Virus record (IMG/VR): IMGVR_UViG_3300036944_000411
Span: 1 to 27,431 of that record
Direction: 5' to 3' (one strand)
DNA length: 27,431 bases
Source of the DNA: a virus
The notes beneath the pieces are model-generated. The model made no database searches, was not told where the DNA came from, and saw only the letters and a list, made by a program, of their open reading frames with translations. Below, piece by piece: positions 1 through 7,634 of this stretch. The translations under genes and the position numbers were made by a program. The first letter of the stretch is position 1, and each line of letters begins with the position of its first letter.

Positions 1-119
1 GTCGTAAATTCGTCATCGCGCAACGGCGATGCGGTTGCCATCTCCAGAGCCTTTTCCAGCGCGTTTAGAGAATCCCTTGTGGACTGATCCAAATTCCGTT
101 TTCCTTTGTAACTTGCCAT
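1..119 (-). CDS. Partial gene at the left edge
   Basis: An open frame from an ATG at 117-119 leaves the window at position 1. The 39 visible codons begin MASYKGKRN and continue with a charged helix (STRDSLNALEKALEMATAS), which looks like real protein. AGGAG stands 10 nt before the ATG, a rare SD here. This start overlaps the phosphoesterase by 55 bp; an internal ATG at 39-41 would avoid the overlap. Function not visible. Confidence 0.45.
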   Translation of the reverse strand, partial: MASYKGKRNLDQSTRDSLNALEKALEMATASPLRDDEFT

Positions 120-796
120 GCTGTCCAGTCTCCTGTTTTTGTGTTGATGATGCCATACAAAAAGCCGTTGCGATGCCCTAGTTTTGCTGGCTGTCTGTCG
201 CTGTAAGTGAGTTTGTCGAGGTCTGCCATGCAAGCCACCGAGAACGCTTTGCCTCCTTCAACGTGGCGAGCTGTATGCTCATCCTTCGTGTGACAATGAC
301 CGTGCAAACATTCGCCCCAGTTGTCGAAATGCGCCTTAGCAGGGTAGAGAGTGGAGCGGAAGCCGTGAATGAGCTTCGGACCACCTTCGGGCAGTCTCAA
401 AAACTTGGTCACTTTGTATTCGCAATAGGTAATTTTTCGGCGTTTGAATTCCTTTTCCGATGCCACCACAAGCTCCTCGCATCGCTCGCGTAACATGCCG
501 TCAGCGCAATGCGTAGCGTATTGGTAGATTCGATCGTCGTGGTTTCCAAGCGTCAGGAAATTGGGTTTGTATTCGTCGAGGAAGTTTAAGCCTTCCACAT
601 AGTCATCGGCAATACCAAACGCTTTTTCCTCTTGGCTGGCACCACGGCGAAGCGGTGAAAAGTCCCAGAGATCACCGAGGTGGATCCTGTAATTTGGTTT
701 CCACGTTTCGCAGAACGCTAGCAAAACCTTTTTTGCCGAATGAGACACTAAGCCTCCGTGGTTGTCTGCTGCGACGATGAAACGTTTGTGGCTCAT
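65..796 (-). CDS. Calcineurin-like metallophosphoesterase
   Basis: 243 aa from the ATG at 796, chosen for its TAATG overlap with the endolysin stop (a start 21 bp upstream exists in frame). Motifs in order: DNH (11-13), GDLWD (41-45), GNHDD (84-88), His144, and HGHCH (165-169), the metal-binding set of the calcineurin-like phosphoesterase fold. These are Mn/Fe-dependent phosphatases or nucleases; in phages their targets are mostly unknown (2',3'-cyclic phosphate, phosphoprotein or DNA end processing). The position next to lysis genes gives no clear hint. Confidence 0.82.
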   Translation of the reverse strand: MSHKRFIVAADNHGGLVSHSAKKVLLAFCETWKPNYRIHLGDLWDFSPLRRGASQEEKAFGIADDYVEGLNFLDEYKPNFLTLGNHDDRIYQYATHCADGMLRERCEELVVASEKEFKRRKITYCEYKVTKFLRLPEGGPKLIHGFRSTLYPAKAHFDNWGECLHGHCHTKDEHTARHVEGGKAFSVACMADLDKLTYSDRQPAKLGHRNGFLYGIINTKTGDWTAWQVTKENGIWISPQGIL

Positions 797-1293
797 TATA
801 TTGTAAAAGTGATCCAATCGCGAACGTCTTTGATGTTGCGAGTCCTTATCATGACACAGCCGCCATCGCGCGAGCCTTTGGCATTAGTATTGCCTTCGAT
901 TGTCTGAAAATTGCCAGCCTTTGTCGGTGCTGAAATAGCGATTCCGCAATGGCTAATATGGTCAAGCGAGAATATGCCGATTGCTTCGCCTGTGTGGCTC
1001 CTGCGCGTTTTTGTGCTACGATCCTGAGCTAGGCTCCATTCGTCTAAGCCGTAAGCCGCTGCGGTCTTTGGACGCGCAAATGTGAGCTTGCTGCCATGCT
1101 CTTTTTCCCATCGTGCCATTGCCTCGCGAACGACCCAGCAAATAAACGCTGCGCACCATGGCCAGCCAGTGCCACCTAGTGATGTCGCCGCTTGGTATTG
1201 CCCGACGCGCTCGCCCGTGTTTGTGTAGCCGACTTCCTTCGTGCCGATTTCCTCGGTGGCAACGTCTCGGATGTGTTCGCTGAGTGTTTTCAT
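796..1293 (-). CDS. CHAP-type endolysin
   Basis: 165 aa. Conserved CHAP amidase/endopeptidase elements: WPWCAAFICW with catalytic Cys47, SHCGIAI with His115, and TIEGNTN with Glu133 and Asn135, giving the Cys-His-Glu/Asn arrangement. CHAP enzymes cut peptidoglycan stem peptides or amide bonds; this single-domain form has no separate cell wall binding domain or signal peptide, so export would depend on the holin candidate upstream. A 1-bp TAATG overlap connects it to the metallophosphoesterase gene. Confidence 0.87.
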   Translation of the reverse strand: MKTLSEHIRDVATEEIGTKEVGYTNTGERVGQYQAATSLGGTGWPWCAAFICWVVREAMARWEKEHGSKLTFARPKTAAAYGLDEWSLAQDRSTKTRRSHTGEAIGIFSLDHISHCGIAISAPTKAGNFQTIEGNTNAKGSRDGGCVMIRTRNIKDVRDWITFTI

Positions 1294-1383
1294 AGTGCTT
1301 TTTTGTTATGTGAAACCATTGGTGTTGCGATGTTTTTCCGATGTCAACGAAACAGATTTCGGGAACATAATCATAGTGCTTTT
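1291..1383. repeat. 12-bp direct repeat flanking the endolysin leader
   Basis: CATAGTGCTTTT occurs at 1291-1302 and again at 1372-1383, 81 bp apart. On the minus strand both read AAAAGCACTATG; the copy at 1302-1291 leads into the endolysin ATG, the other straddles the end of the DUF1353-like gene. Between them lies a 76-bp spacer with a small perfect hairpin (1348-1361, CGAAACAGATTTCG). May be a relic of a duplication or a gene insertion at this junction. Confidence 0.6.
1306..1374 (-). CDS. Possible 22-codon minicistron
   Basis: ATG at 1372-1374 forms a 4-bp ATGA overlap with the DUF1353-like stop and reads 22 codons (MIMFPKSVSL then TSEKHRNTNGFT) to TAA at 1306-1308, ending just before the endolysin leader. 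It could be a leader peptide or chance. Coding cannot be told from a frame this short. Confidence 0.2.
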   Translation of the reverse strand: MIMFPKSVSLTSEKHRNTNGFT

Positions 1384-1829
1384 GAATGAACTGTCTTGTC
1401 CTTCTGCCAAAAATCCAAGCCGAAACCCATGACCGCCTGGTAATACATTTCAGAAAGCGGAAAGCGATCCTTGCGCATGAGTGAGCGGAAAAGCCCGTTG
1501 ACTTGTTCGAACGTTAGTTTGAAATGCTTCGTCGCCGAGAATTGGAAAAGCACATCATGCACTAGCGATGCGTGGACGTTGGTCGCCGTGTCTGGAGTGC
1601 CGAGCCACACGCCAAGAACTTTGCGCTTCGGACTGCACCCGTTCCAAGCGTAGCCCTGTGAGACGTAGAGAATGCCCTCCTCAATCGTCGCCCATACTCT
1701 GCCGCTTCCATCACAGAACGCCGCGTTGCGGTGAAAAAACGGGAGCGGTGTTGCGATGATCCGCTTCGTTACATAGCGATAGACATTGCTATCAGTCGTG
1801 CGAGCGTAGTCTGTTCCGAGATGGATCAT
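1371..1829 (-). CDS. DUF1353-like phage protein
   Basis: 152 aa. Features recalling DUF1353: GYAWNGCSPKRKVLG (corresponding to the family's DGAS-P block) and ASLVHDVLFQF (the L-x-HD pattern), followed by a helical end with FEQVNGLFRSLM. The family is found in many phages between tail and lysis genes; its function is not known. The gene begins with a 4-bp overlap to the holin candidate. Confidence 0.6.
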   Translation of the reverse strand: MIHLGTDYARTTDSNVYRYVTKRIIATPLPFFHRNAAFCDGSGRVWATIEEGILYVSQGYAWNGCSPKRKVLGVWLGTPDTATNVHASLVHDVLFQFSATKHFKLTFEQVNGLFRSLMRKDRFPLSEMYYQAVMGFGLDFWQKDKTVHSKAL

Positions 1830-2032
1830 TTGTCAGGTGATTGAATTTTTCTCCAAAAGCACCCATGCGCTCCGCATCCGCCACTTAGTCGTGTGACGTC
1901 TTTTTCAAGTGCTTGTATGCGATACATGAGCAATGAGTAAATCAGCTTTCCCAATGCGCCCACGATGCCGCAGAGCGAGAGAAAACCAGTCAATGCCCAC
2001 CCAATCGGAATTGTAAAAGTTGCTTCATTCAT
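1826..2032 (-). CDS. Holin candidate (single TM with short coiled coil)
   Basis: 68 aa. Residues about 9-36 form one hydrophobic segment (IGWALTGFLSLCGIVGALGK in the core), followed by a charged helix (YRIQALEKDVTRL) and a C-terminal tail with two Cys. Size and layout fit a small holin or lysis-associated membrane protein, and it lies two genes from the endolysin. It overlaps the previous and next genes by 4 bp each. No decisive motif exists for holins, so the call depends on topology and context. Confidence 0.5.
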   Translation of the reverse strand: MNEATFTIPIGWALTGFLSLCGIVGALGKLIYSLLMYRIQALEKDVTRLSGGCGAHGCFWRKIQSPDK

Positions 2033-2361
2033 GCTTCAACTTCTTGCTTTGGTGCTACATATGCAAACGCTCCGTTTTCAAAAACCCAGTTTGATGGCAT
2101 GGTAATCGGTGCGCGAGTTGAGAATCGCTCGTCACCAAGTGCATCGAGTAACTCATTGACCGCTTTTCCCGCTTTGGTATTGAGTTCAAAAATAGCCAGA
2201 TTCCGTGCTACGTTCGCATTCAACTCTGCCAATATTTCATCAACATTTCGTTGCCAAAATGTTTGGTATTGAGTATTCAAAACGGATGCGAAAAAGTGCG
2301 CAGCTTCCGCGCCTGCAAGTGCTGCTTTTTCAAGGACTGTGAATGATGGTAATAGCGACAT
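2029..2361 (-). CDS. Hypothetical helical phage protein
   Basis: 110 aa, a helical protein (LEKAALAGAEAAHFFASVL, ELNANVARNLAIFELNTKAG) with a short C-terminal tail. Lies between the fibre and the holin candidate; leader A-rich (aaactaacagaaccagtataac) with no SD. I recognise the NANVARNLAIF pattern from unknown phage proteins near fibre and lysis genes but no function. Perhaps a fibre chaperone or a tail accessory protein. Confidence 0.5.
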   Translation of the reverse strand: MSLLPSFTVLEKAALAGAEAAHFFASVLNTQYQTFWQRNVDEILAELNANVARNLAIFELNTKAGKAVNELLDALGDERFSTRAPITMPSNWVFENGAFAYVAPKQEVEA

Positions 2362-2384
2362 GTTATACTGGTTCTGTTAGTTTT

Positions 2385-3698
2385 TTAGTTTATTTTTTGA
2401 GCCGTCATATATGAACCTGTGAGCGAATTTGAATCAGTTGCTTGCGCAGCACCTTGTGCATATTGAACTCGAATTACGCAATCAGCGGTTACGTTGAGAA
2501 CGCCATTTGCGCAGAAAATGCCGTCAGTAGCAATAGCGGATGTGGTTGATCTTTCAAGCAACAATCCCGATGCACTAGCTTGGCGAACAAGTGTAAAGTT
2601 TGCGATTGCCGATGCGCCTCTTGCGTTTGTCGCTGTGCCGGATGCTACAATTACCTTTGCTTTGCCTCCAGCAGCATTAGTGCTATTTCGGAAAAATAAC
2701 AAAGTGTCGACCAGCCACAAACCAACAGTTAGCGACAATTCTAGCCCAGTGTTAACCAATGTAGTTGAATTGTTTATAATCGGACCATCGCTCGAAAGGT
2801 AAGATGTCAAATATATGCCAAGTGCGTTTCTATGTGCCAATGCCGCGCCTGAACCGTAAGTATAAGTTGTCGCATTGAATGTCGCTGATGTGCCAATCGT
2901 CGGGCTGGTCAGCGATGGCGATGTAGCAAAAACCAATGAGCCGCTGCCCGTTTCGTCGGTGACTGCTGCGGCAAGATTCGCGCTGGTTGGCGTGGCCAGA
3001 AATGTTGCTACGTTTACCGCTGGAGTTGTCGTTGCGAGCGTTGTAAGCCCTAAAGCCGTGCGATGCGCTGCCGCTGCCCCTGTGCCGTAGGTGTAGCTTG
3101 TGCTGTTGATTGTTAGCGTTCCTGCAATCGTGCCGTCTGTGAGCTTGTCGGGAACTCCTGTGGTGCTTGATGTTAAGGCTAGAGTTCCACTCGCTGCTGG
3201 GTATTTGTAAACATACGATCCGCTGGATGTTAGGTTTTCCGTTGTAATTACAAACTCGCGTTCGCCGTATAGCGCGGAATCAGAATACCACTGAAAGTGA
3301 TTTGTGTTAGCGAAAATATCATATCGACCTTTTACGCTGTCGCCATCGCCAACAACCAAAGCTGATCCCACGGTTGCTGTTAAAATTGCGAGATTTGCTG
3401 TGCCGTCTGAGGTGGTCGCGCTGGTTACGGAGTTCGGACCAGCTGCGCCTGTTGCGCCTGTGTCGCCGCGCGGTATCGTGAAGTTAAACACCGCCGCGCT
3501 AGTTGTGCCGCTGTTTGTAACGCTTGCGTTTGTCCCAGCTGCGCCCGTGGTAGTTGTTCCGACCGCTACTGTTGCTGCGTTGCCTGCTGTGCCTTGCGGT
3601 CCAACATTTAAGCGGATGATCGTCGGTCTGCCGGCGCTGCCAAGCTCTACTAAATCGGGTCCAGAAAAAGCGCGAATTTCAACTGTTGAGATGCTCAT
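2385..3698 (-). CDS. Collagen-like tail fibre protein
   Basis: 437 aa. N-terminal half has Gly-X-Y segments (GPQGTAGN at 33-40, GDTGATGAAGP at 78-88) of the collagen-like kind found in phage fibres. The middle has a repeated module: TINSTSYTYGTGAAAAHRTA (196-215) and TFNATTYTYGSGAALAHRNA (273-292), a widespread fibre repeat, with LATPTSANLAAAVTDETGSG (234-253) between them. The C-terminal 130 residues are strand-rich and likely trimerise to bind a receptor. Probably the main host-recognition determinant. Confidence 0.8.
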   Translation of the reverse strand: MSISTVEIRAFSGPDLVELGSAGRPTIIRLNVGPQGTAGNAATVAVGTTTTGAAGTNASVTNSGTTSAAVFNFTIPRGDTGATGAAGPNSVTSATTSDGTANLAILTATVGSALVVGDGDSVKGRYDIFANTNHFQWYSDSALYGEREFVITTENLTSSGSYVYKYPAASGTLALTSSTTGVPDKLTDGTIAGTLTINSTSYTYGTGAAAAHRTALGLTTLATTTPAVNVATFLATPTSANLAAAVTDETGSGSLVFATSPSLTSPTIGTSATFNATTYTYGSGAALAHRNALGIYLTSYLSSDGPIINNSTTLVNTGLELSLTVGLWLVDTLLFFRNSTNAAGGKAKVIVASGTATNARGASAIANFTLVRQASASGLLLERSTTSAIATDGIFCANGVLNVTADCVIRVQYAQGAAQATDSNSLTGSYMTAQKIN

Positions 3699-4009
3699 GG
3701 TCTAAGTTTTAGGTTTCCTCCAGCGATAACAATTGGGTTACTATCTTCATCAACTAACAAGACGCGCCAAGTATAATTTCCTGCCAGAACTCCATCTGTT
3801 GAAGCGTCAACTTCAACGACGCCGCTAGCTGGGGTGGAGATCGTAGGTGACAAGTCGATCACGTCTGTTTCATCGCGTGGCGATTGCCTCACCCATCCTT
3901 CGGCAGTGTAGCCGCTCAGATTGCTTGGTTGTCCCTCATCATCGAGGCAAGATAAGCGAAGCGTGATGACTTCGCCGATGTAATACTCAATATTCGCGCC
4001 GTCGCTCAT
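3695..4009 (-). CDS. Small BppU-N/immunoglobulin-like tail protein
   Basis: 104 aa, entirely beta-strand pattern: IEYYIGEVITLRLSCLDDEG, then LSGYTAEGWVRQSP, SGVVEVDASTDGV and NYTWRVLLVDEDSN. This layout is that of the BppU N-terminal domain-like proteins (baseplate upper proteins or fibre adaptors) found beside phage fibre genes. It probably joins the fibre to the tail tip. The stop overlaps the fibre gene start by 4 bp. Confidence 0.6.
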   Translation of the reverse strand: MSDGANIEYYIGEVITLRLSCLDDEGQPSNLSGYTAEGWVRQSPRDETDVIDLSPTISTPASGVVEVDASTDGVLAGNYTWRVLLVDEDSNPIVIAGGNLKLRP

Positions 4010-4021
4010 GTCCTTTTCCTA

Positions 4022-4726
4022 CTATGCTTTTTGATTTTGTGCAAGCCTAAAGTTGAAGTCGTTCAATCTCCGCATTGCGAGTGTAATTTCAAGCGCTCGA
4101 TCCTTCCAGCCGTCTGCTGGTGGATTACCAAAGGTCAGAACATCGAACCTAGCACAGTCCACGGGGTCGAATGTTTTCGGCACTGCGGAGAAGGCGCCTC
4201 CGCTGGGATTGAAGTCGTGCAGCTTGTGCCGGATGTTCAAACGTTTGATTGATTGCCAGATGAGAACGTCCTCTGGTCCGTGTGGATCATTCATCGCCGC
4301 TAGGTCGTCACGAACCCGGCGAGCCGCATCGCGAGTCAGAGAATAGCAACAGCCGAAAGCTTCGCGCCGGTTCATCGTGCTTGAGCATACTCCAGTGCTG
4401 ATGCCTTGGAAGCTGTCCACTCGCTGAATGATCGTGTCACTGTCGAGCTTGAAGGCATGTCCCGTGTGCGTGAGCCTCATCGCTTCATACAAGCTCTTTG
4501 CGATGCCTGCCGCGCACTCGGTGCCGTTGAGGTTGCCGCGGCGGTTGAAGTCGCTCTGGAAATATAAGCCTCCTTGTGATTCCACCCATGACCAGACGGC
4601 ATGTCCCATCGGGTGCTTTGCGTCGTCGATCACGACTGGCAAAAGTCCTGCGATTTTCGCCCCTCGCACGCACTCACGCAAAGGAAGCGAATCTGCCGAG
4701 TAGGTGAAAATGCAAGCTGGGATCAT
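4022..4726 (-). CDS. GT-A-type glycosyltransferase-like protein in the tail module
   Basis: 234 aa. The start at 4726 is chosen over the ATG 6 bases upstream (4732) because it gives the ATGA overlap seen throughout the window. An N-terminal Rossmann-like strand (IPACIFTYSADSLPL), a DSD motif (95-97, in FKLDSDTII) as the metal/sugar-binding DXD, and GPEDVLIWQSIKR (150-162) with the acidic pair of GT-A catalytic ends suggest a nucleotide-sugar glycosyltransferase. Lying between tail genes, it might glycosylate virion or host envelope components. It is not a usual member of this module. Family number cannot be assigned by eye. Confidence 0.65.
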   Translation of the reverse strand: MIPACIFTYSADSLPLRECVRGAKIAGLLPVVIDDAKHPMGHAVWSWVESQGGLYFQSDFNRRGNLNGTECAAGIAKSLYEAMRLTHTGHAFKLDSDTIIQRVDSFQGISTGVCSSTMNRREAFGCCYSLTRDAARRVRDDLAAMNDPHGPEDVLIWQSIKRLNIRHKLHDFNPSGGAFSAVPKTFDPVDCARFDVLTFGNPPADGWKDRALEITLAMRRLNDFNFRLAQNQKA

Positions 4727-5661
4727 CGCCATAAGATTGAGCCTTCGTGGATCTGTATTAGTAAGCCGCTGCCGTCACTGTATGCAATCGGCACGTATTC
4801 GAGACTTGAACTATTAGCAGGTAGAGTAGTCGAGAAAAACGGACCTGCTACGCTTGTGAAATTACTTCCTGACTTCGTAATTTCGACATAGACGTATCCA
4901 AGTTTCGGGAATGCCGGTGAGAGCGTGACCGCCATGTTGAATGGCTGAGAATCGCCGTATGTCGTATCGCCGTATGCGGTCGATGTGAATGTCCCACTTG
5001 GTGAATCGGGCGAGTAGTCGGCGGATCGCGTTGCAACGTCATCGGTGCCGTCATTGATCTGCGCGGTGCCGTCTGAGTTCGTGGTCAAAAGCCATGTTGT
5101 GTTCGTCCACTCGCGAAATGCGTTAAGAGCGTATTCACCGCCCTGCGCTGTGCCTCTGGATACTAGCACATTCGCCGTGCTGGTGCGTCTCGTGCCGTCG
5201 TAGCTGATGTCGAGTGTGAATGCCGTGCCGCCGTTGTATGTGTCCTCTCCGAACGTCGTAGCGGTAAATGTGCCGATTGGCGCGATTGTGAATGAGCCTG
5301 ATAAAGTCGCGATTGCCGTGTTTGACGGATCAACGATTTCTGCTGTGCCAGCTCCGAAGTCTGCAATCACTTTGTTGCCGACTGAGTCGGTCCATTCGTC
5401 AATCTCGGTTTGCCCGAACCAGCCGACGGGTGACAGCGTAGCGGTGATCGTGCTGTCTGATTTGACGCTGCCCCCACCGCCCCCGAGGAAGATCGGCGCG
5501 GCGCTCGTGCTTGTTCGCAAGTCCTCGGTTGCTGTCAGTAATGACGTCGGAGTGCCACCCACGATGTAGTGTGTGCTGGTTGCTGCCTTGAGATCCACGA
5601 CATAGCCACCATTGCAGAGAATGTTACCGTTTGAATCGACTGTGCAAAGAAATTGGGTCAT
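4723..5661 (-). CDS. Tail-tip protein with two internal repeats
   Basis: 312 aa, 4-bp overlap with the hub gene. Residues 87-165 and 182-259 are two copies of a beta-type domain: EWTDSVGNKVI (89) and EWTNTTWLLTT (184), then GTFTATTFGEDTYNGG (130-145) and GTFTSTAYGDTTYGDS (223-238), an offset of about 94 residues. A Gly-rich linker (FLGGGGGSVKS) precedes the repeats. Two-domain beta repeats are usual in tail-tip and fibre adaptor proteins that contact the cell surface. No enzymatic motif seen. Confidence 0.55.
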   Translation of the reverse strand: MTQFLCTVDSNGNILCNGGYVVDLKAATSTHYIVGGTPTSLLTATEDLRTSTSAAPIFLGGGGGSVKSDSTITATLSPVGWFGQTEIDEWTDSVGNKVIADFGAGTAEIVDPSNTAIATLSGSFTIAPIGTFTATTFGEDTYNGGTAFTLDISYDGTRRTSTANVLVSRGTAQGGEYALNAFREWTNTTWLLTTNSDGTAQINDGTDDVATRSADYSPDSPSGTFTSTAYGDTTYGDSQPFNMAVTLSPAFPKLGYVYVEITKSGSNFTSVAGPFFSTTLPANSSSLEYVPIAYSDGSGLLIQIHEGSILWR

Positions 5662-7634
5662 GGATTGAAAACGATGTTGTCTTGTGAAGTTCTGCGGATT
5701 TTGTCGGTGAAGCTGCGATAGTCGAGACGAGGTGGAGTTCCAAGCGTCAAGTCAGTGGTGCCGTTCTTCAGGTCGAGCGTTTCCTCGGCGACCATGGCAC
5801 CCATGCTAGCAAGCTCGCTGCGTGTGTTGGCAAGATTGACTTTGCAGCCTCGGTATCTTGTCCCGCCTGCGGTCTGCTCAGTGATGCGCACGCTTCCTTC
5901 GTAGGGGATGAAGTTCATCGTCGTGAGCAAGTTTGCCGCGAGGTTCGCCGGTGGTGAGATGAAAGAATAGTCTGCTGGAGCAAACACTTTCGCGCCGAGG
6001 ATTCGATACGGGAATCCTGATCTTGTAGCTGGTCCTGTGGCGGTTGTATATGTCGCCGCTTTTGTCGTGCCATTGTAGCCCGTGATCGTAGCGATATACC
6101 AAACATCGTTCACACCGTCTGGTGGTATTGGTAACGGGTTTTGCATGTAGGCAATTCTCATGCCGGTATAAAAGCCGTCAATCGAGCTTGCGGTCGTTGC
6201 GAGGATCAAGACTCCTGAACCAGTGCTAGTGCGTGTGGTGCCATACATGTGAGGAAGCGTCGAGCTGCTGGTCGTGTAGCCTTGCACCGTGTATTCTCCT
6301 CCGATCAGAATGTAGTGGAAATCTCCATCCCAGAATGAGTCTTTCTGCGCTCCTGACAGTGATGCAATCCATGAAGGCAATGGGTCATTCGATACATAAC
6401 CAGTTCCGAGATTAAATCTTGTGTCCTTCCATTCGTAAATCCATTGCCCTGATATGACAATCGGCTTTAAATTGTGCGCCGTGATTGCCCACTCTGGTAA
6501 GTTGTCGGAGAGAATGAGTTGTGATCCAAGTGAAGCTGGCTGTCCCGTGTCATCGGTAACAGCTGCCGCTGGCTGTGTGTATTGCACTGACCGAGTCCCG
6601 CTGAATGAACCAGTCGAAGGACTTTTGCTGGATGAATAGCCGCTGTATTGCTTTTGCCATTGCTGAATGTTGATCTTGGTAAAGCGTAGCCCGTTCGCGA
6701 CCGCTCCAGCGAATTGTGATGACGATAAAACATAGTCCTCGAACTGCGTAGCGAGCGGAAAACCAGTGAGTGTCGCAGAGTCGAAGTATTCGCTCGGCAG
6801 GAAGGTGTCAAGCTCTGGTCCACTGATTGTCAGCACTTGAATCTTGCCAACTGTTGCTGTGCCTGACGATTGAGTCTGATAGCTCGTCAGCCCGTTTGTG
6901 TCTCGTGTGACGTATGGAAGAACGACCTGCGAAACTTGGAGTTCGATCATCGGGTTCACGTCGAAATCTTCCACGGGTGACGTGCCGATGGTGAGTGTGC
7001 GGGTCGTCGCTGCGCTGCGTCTGACGACATTGAATGTCGGTGTCGAGTTCGTATAGTCAAAGTAAGTCATCGTGTCAGGAACGAGCCTTACAAGCTCACT
7101 GATGACCTGTGCGCACGTTGACTGATTGAGCGTGACGCGCGGGATGTCGAAATATGTCCCGACCGTGCTTCCTCCTGTGATGTTTGCCATCGGCACGCCA
7201 AGTGAAACGCTCGTATCAATAGCGGTCTGAATCGCCGTGGTGAGATTCGTCCCGCTGGTCGCATTGCCGAAAACTCCCGTGATACGATTTGCACTTGCAC
7301 CTGCGCCATCGGTCTGGCTCGTCACATAGTTGATGCGTTCCATGAACCACCACGCATTACTGATCGTGACCGTGATCGAGTTGTTCGATGTCGTTCGGAC
7401 ATTGGTGACGTAACCTGTGAAGAACCGCGAGCCGTTGCGGAAAAGATCGACCCTCTGTGCATAGGTCGGAGCCGTGTAGCTGACCACGTTCTCTGGTGAG
7501 ATGTTCAGCACCAATTCATCGGTGCCGACGCTACGAAACGTGAGCGATGCGTTTTCTACTGCACGCTCTGCCAGCGTCTTGGATGTTGTGTCCCATGACT
7601 TTCCTGCTTCTCCTGTTATGGTCCAGACTGGCAT
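5658..7634 (-). CDS. Tail/baseplate hub protein
   Basis: 658 aa, right after the tape measure. The N-terminal 130 residues (VDLFRNGSRFFTGYVTNVRTTSNNSI in a strand-rich run) resemble the hub domain of gpD/gp27-like proteins, which bind under the tail tube. The middle carries FDVNPMIELQVSQVVLPY and long Thr/Ser-rich strands; the end is TDLTLGTPPRLDYRSFTDKI. It probably forms the trimer at the tail tip to which the rest of the tip attaches. Confidence in the exact domain is moderate. Confidence 0.6.
   Translation of the reverse strand: MPVWTITGEAGKSWDTTSKTLAERAVENASLTFRSVGTDELVLNISPENVVSYTAPTYAQRVDLFRNGSRFFTGYVTNVRTTSNNSITVTISNAWWFMERINYVTSQTDGAGASANRITGVFGNATSGTNLTTAIQTAIDTSVSLGVPMANITGGSTVGTYFDIPRVTLNQSTCAQVISELVRLVPDTMTYFDYTNSTPTFNVVRRSAATTRTLTIGTSPVEDFDVNPMIELQVSQVVLPYVTRDTNGLTSYQTQSSGTATVGKIQVLTISGPELDTFLPSEYFDSATLTGFPLATQFEDYVLSSSQFAGAVANGLRFTKINIQQWQKQYSGYSSSKSPSTGSFSGTRSVQYTQPAAAVTDDTGQPASLGSQLILSDNLPEWAITAHNLKPIVISGQWIYEWKDTRFNLGTGYVSNDPLPSWIASLSGAQKDSFWDGDFHYILIGGEYTVQGYTTSSSTLPHMYGTTRTSTGSGVLILATTASSIDGFYTGMRIAYMQNPLPIPPDGVNDVWYIATITGYNGTTKAATYTTATGPATRSGFPYRILGAKVFAPADYSFISPPANLAANLLTTMNFIPYEGSVRITEQTAGGTRYRGCKVNLANTRSELASMGAMVAEETLDLKNGTTDLTLGTPPRLDYRSFTDKIRRTSQDNIVFNP

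Noticed and set aside
1294-1370. Perfect -35 TTGACA near 1344-1349 before the endolysin
   Set aside because: No acceptable -10 lies 15-19 bases downstream on the minus strand, so a promoter is not supported.
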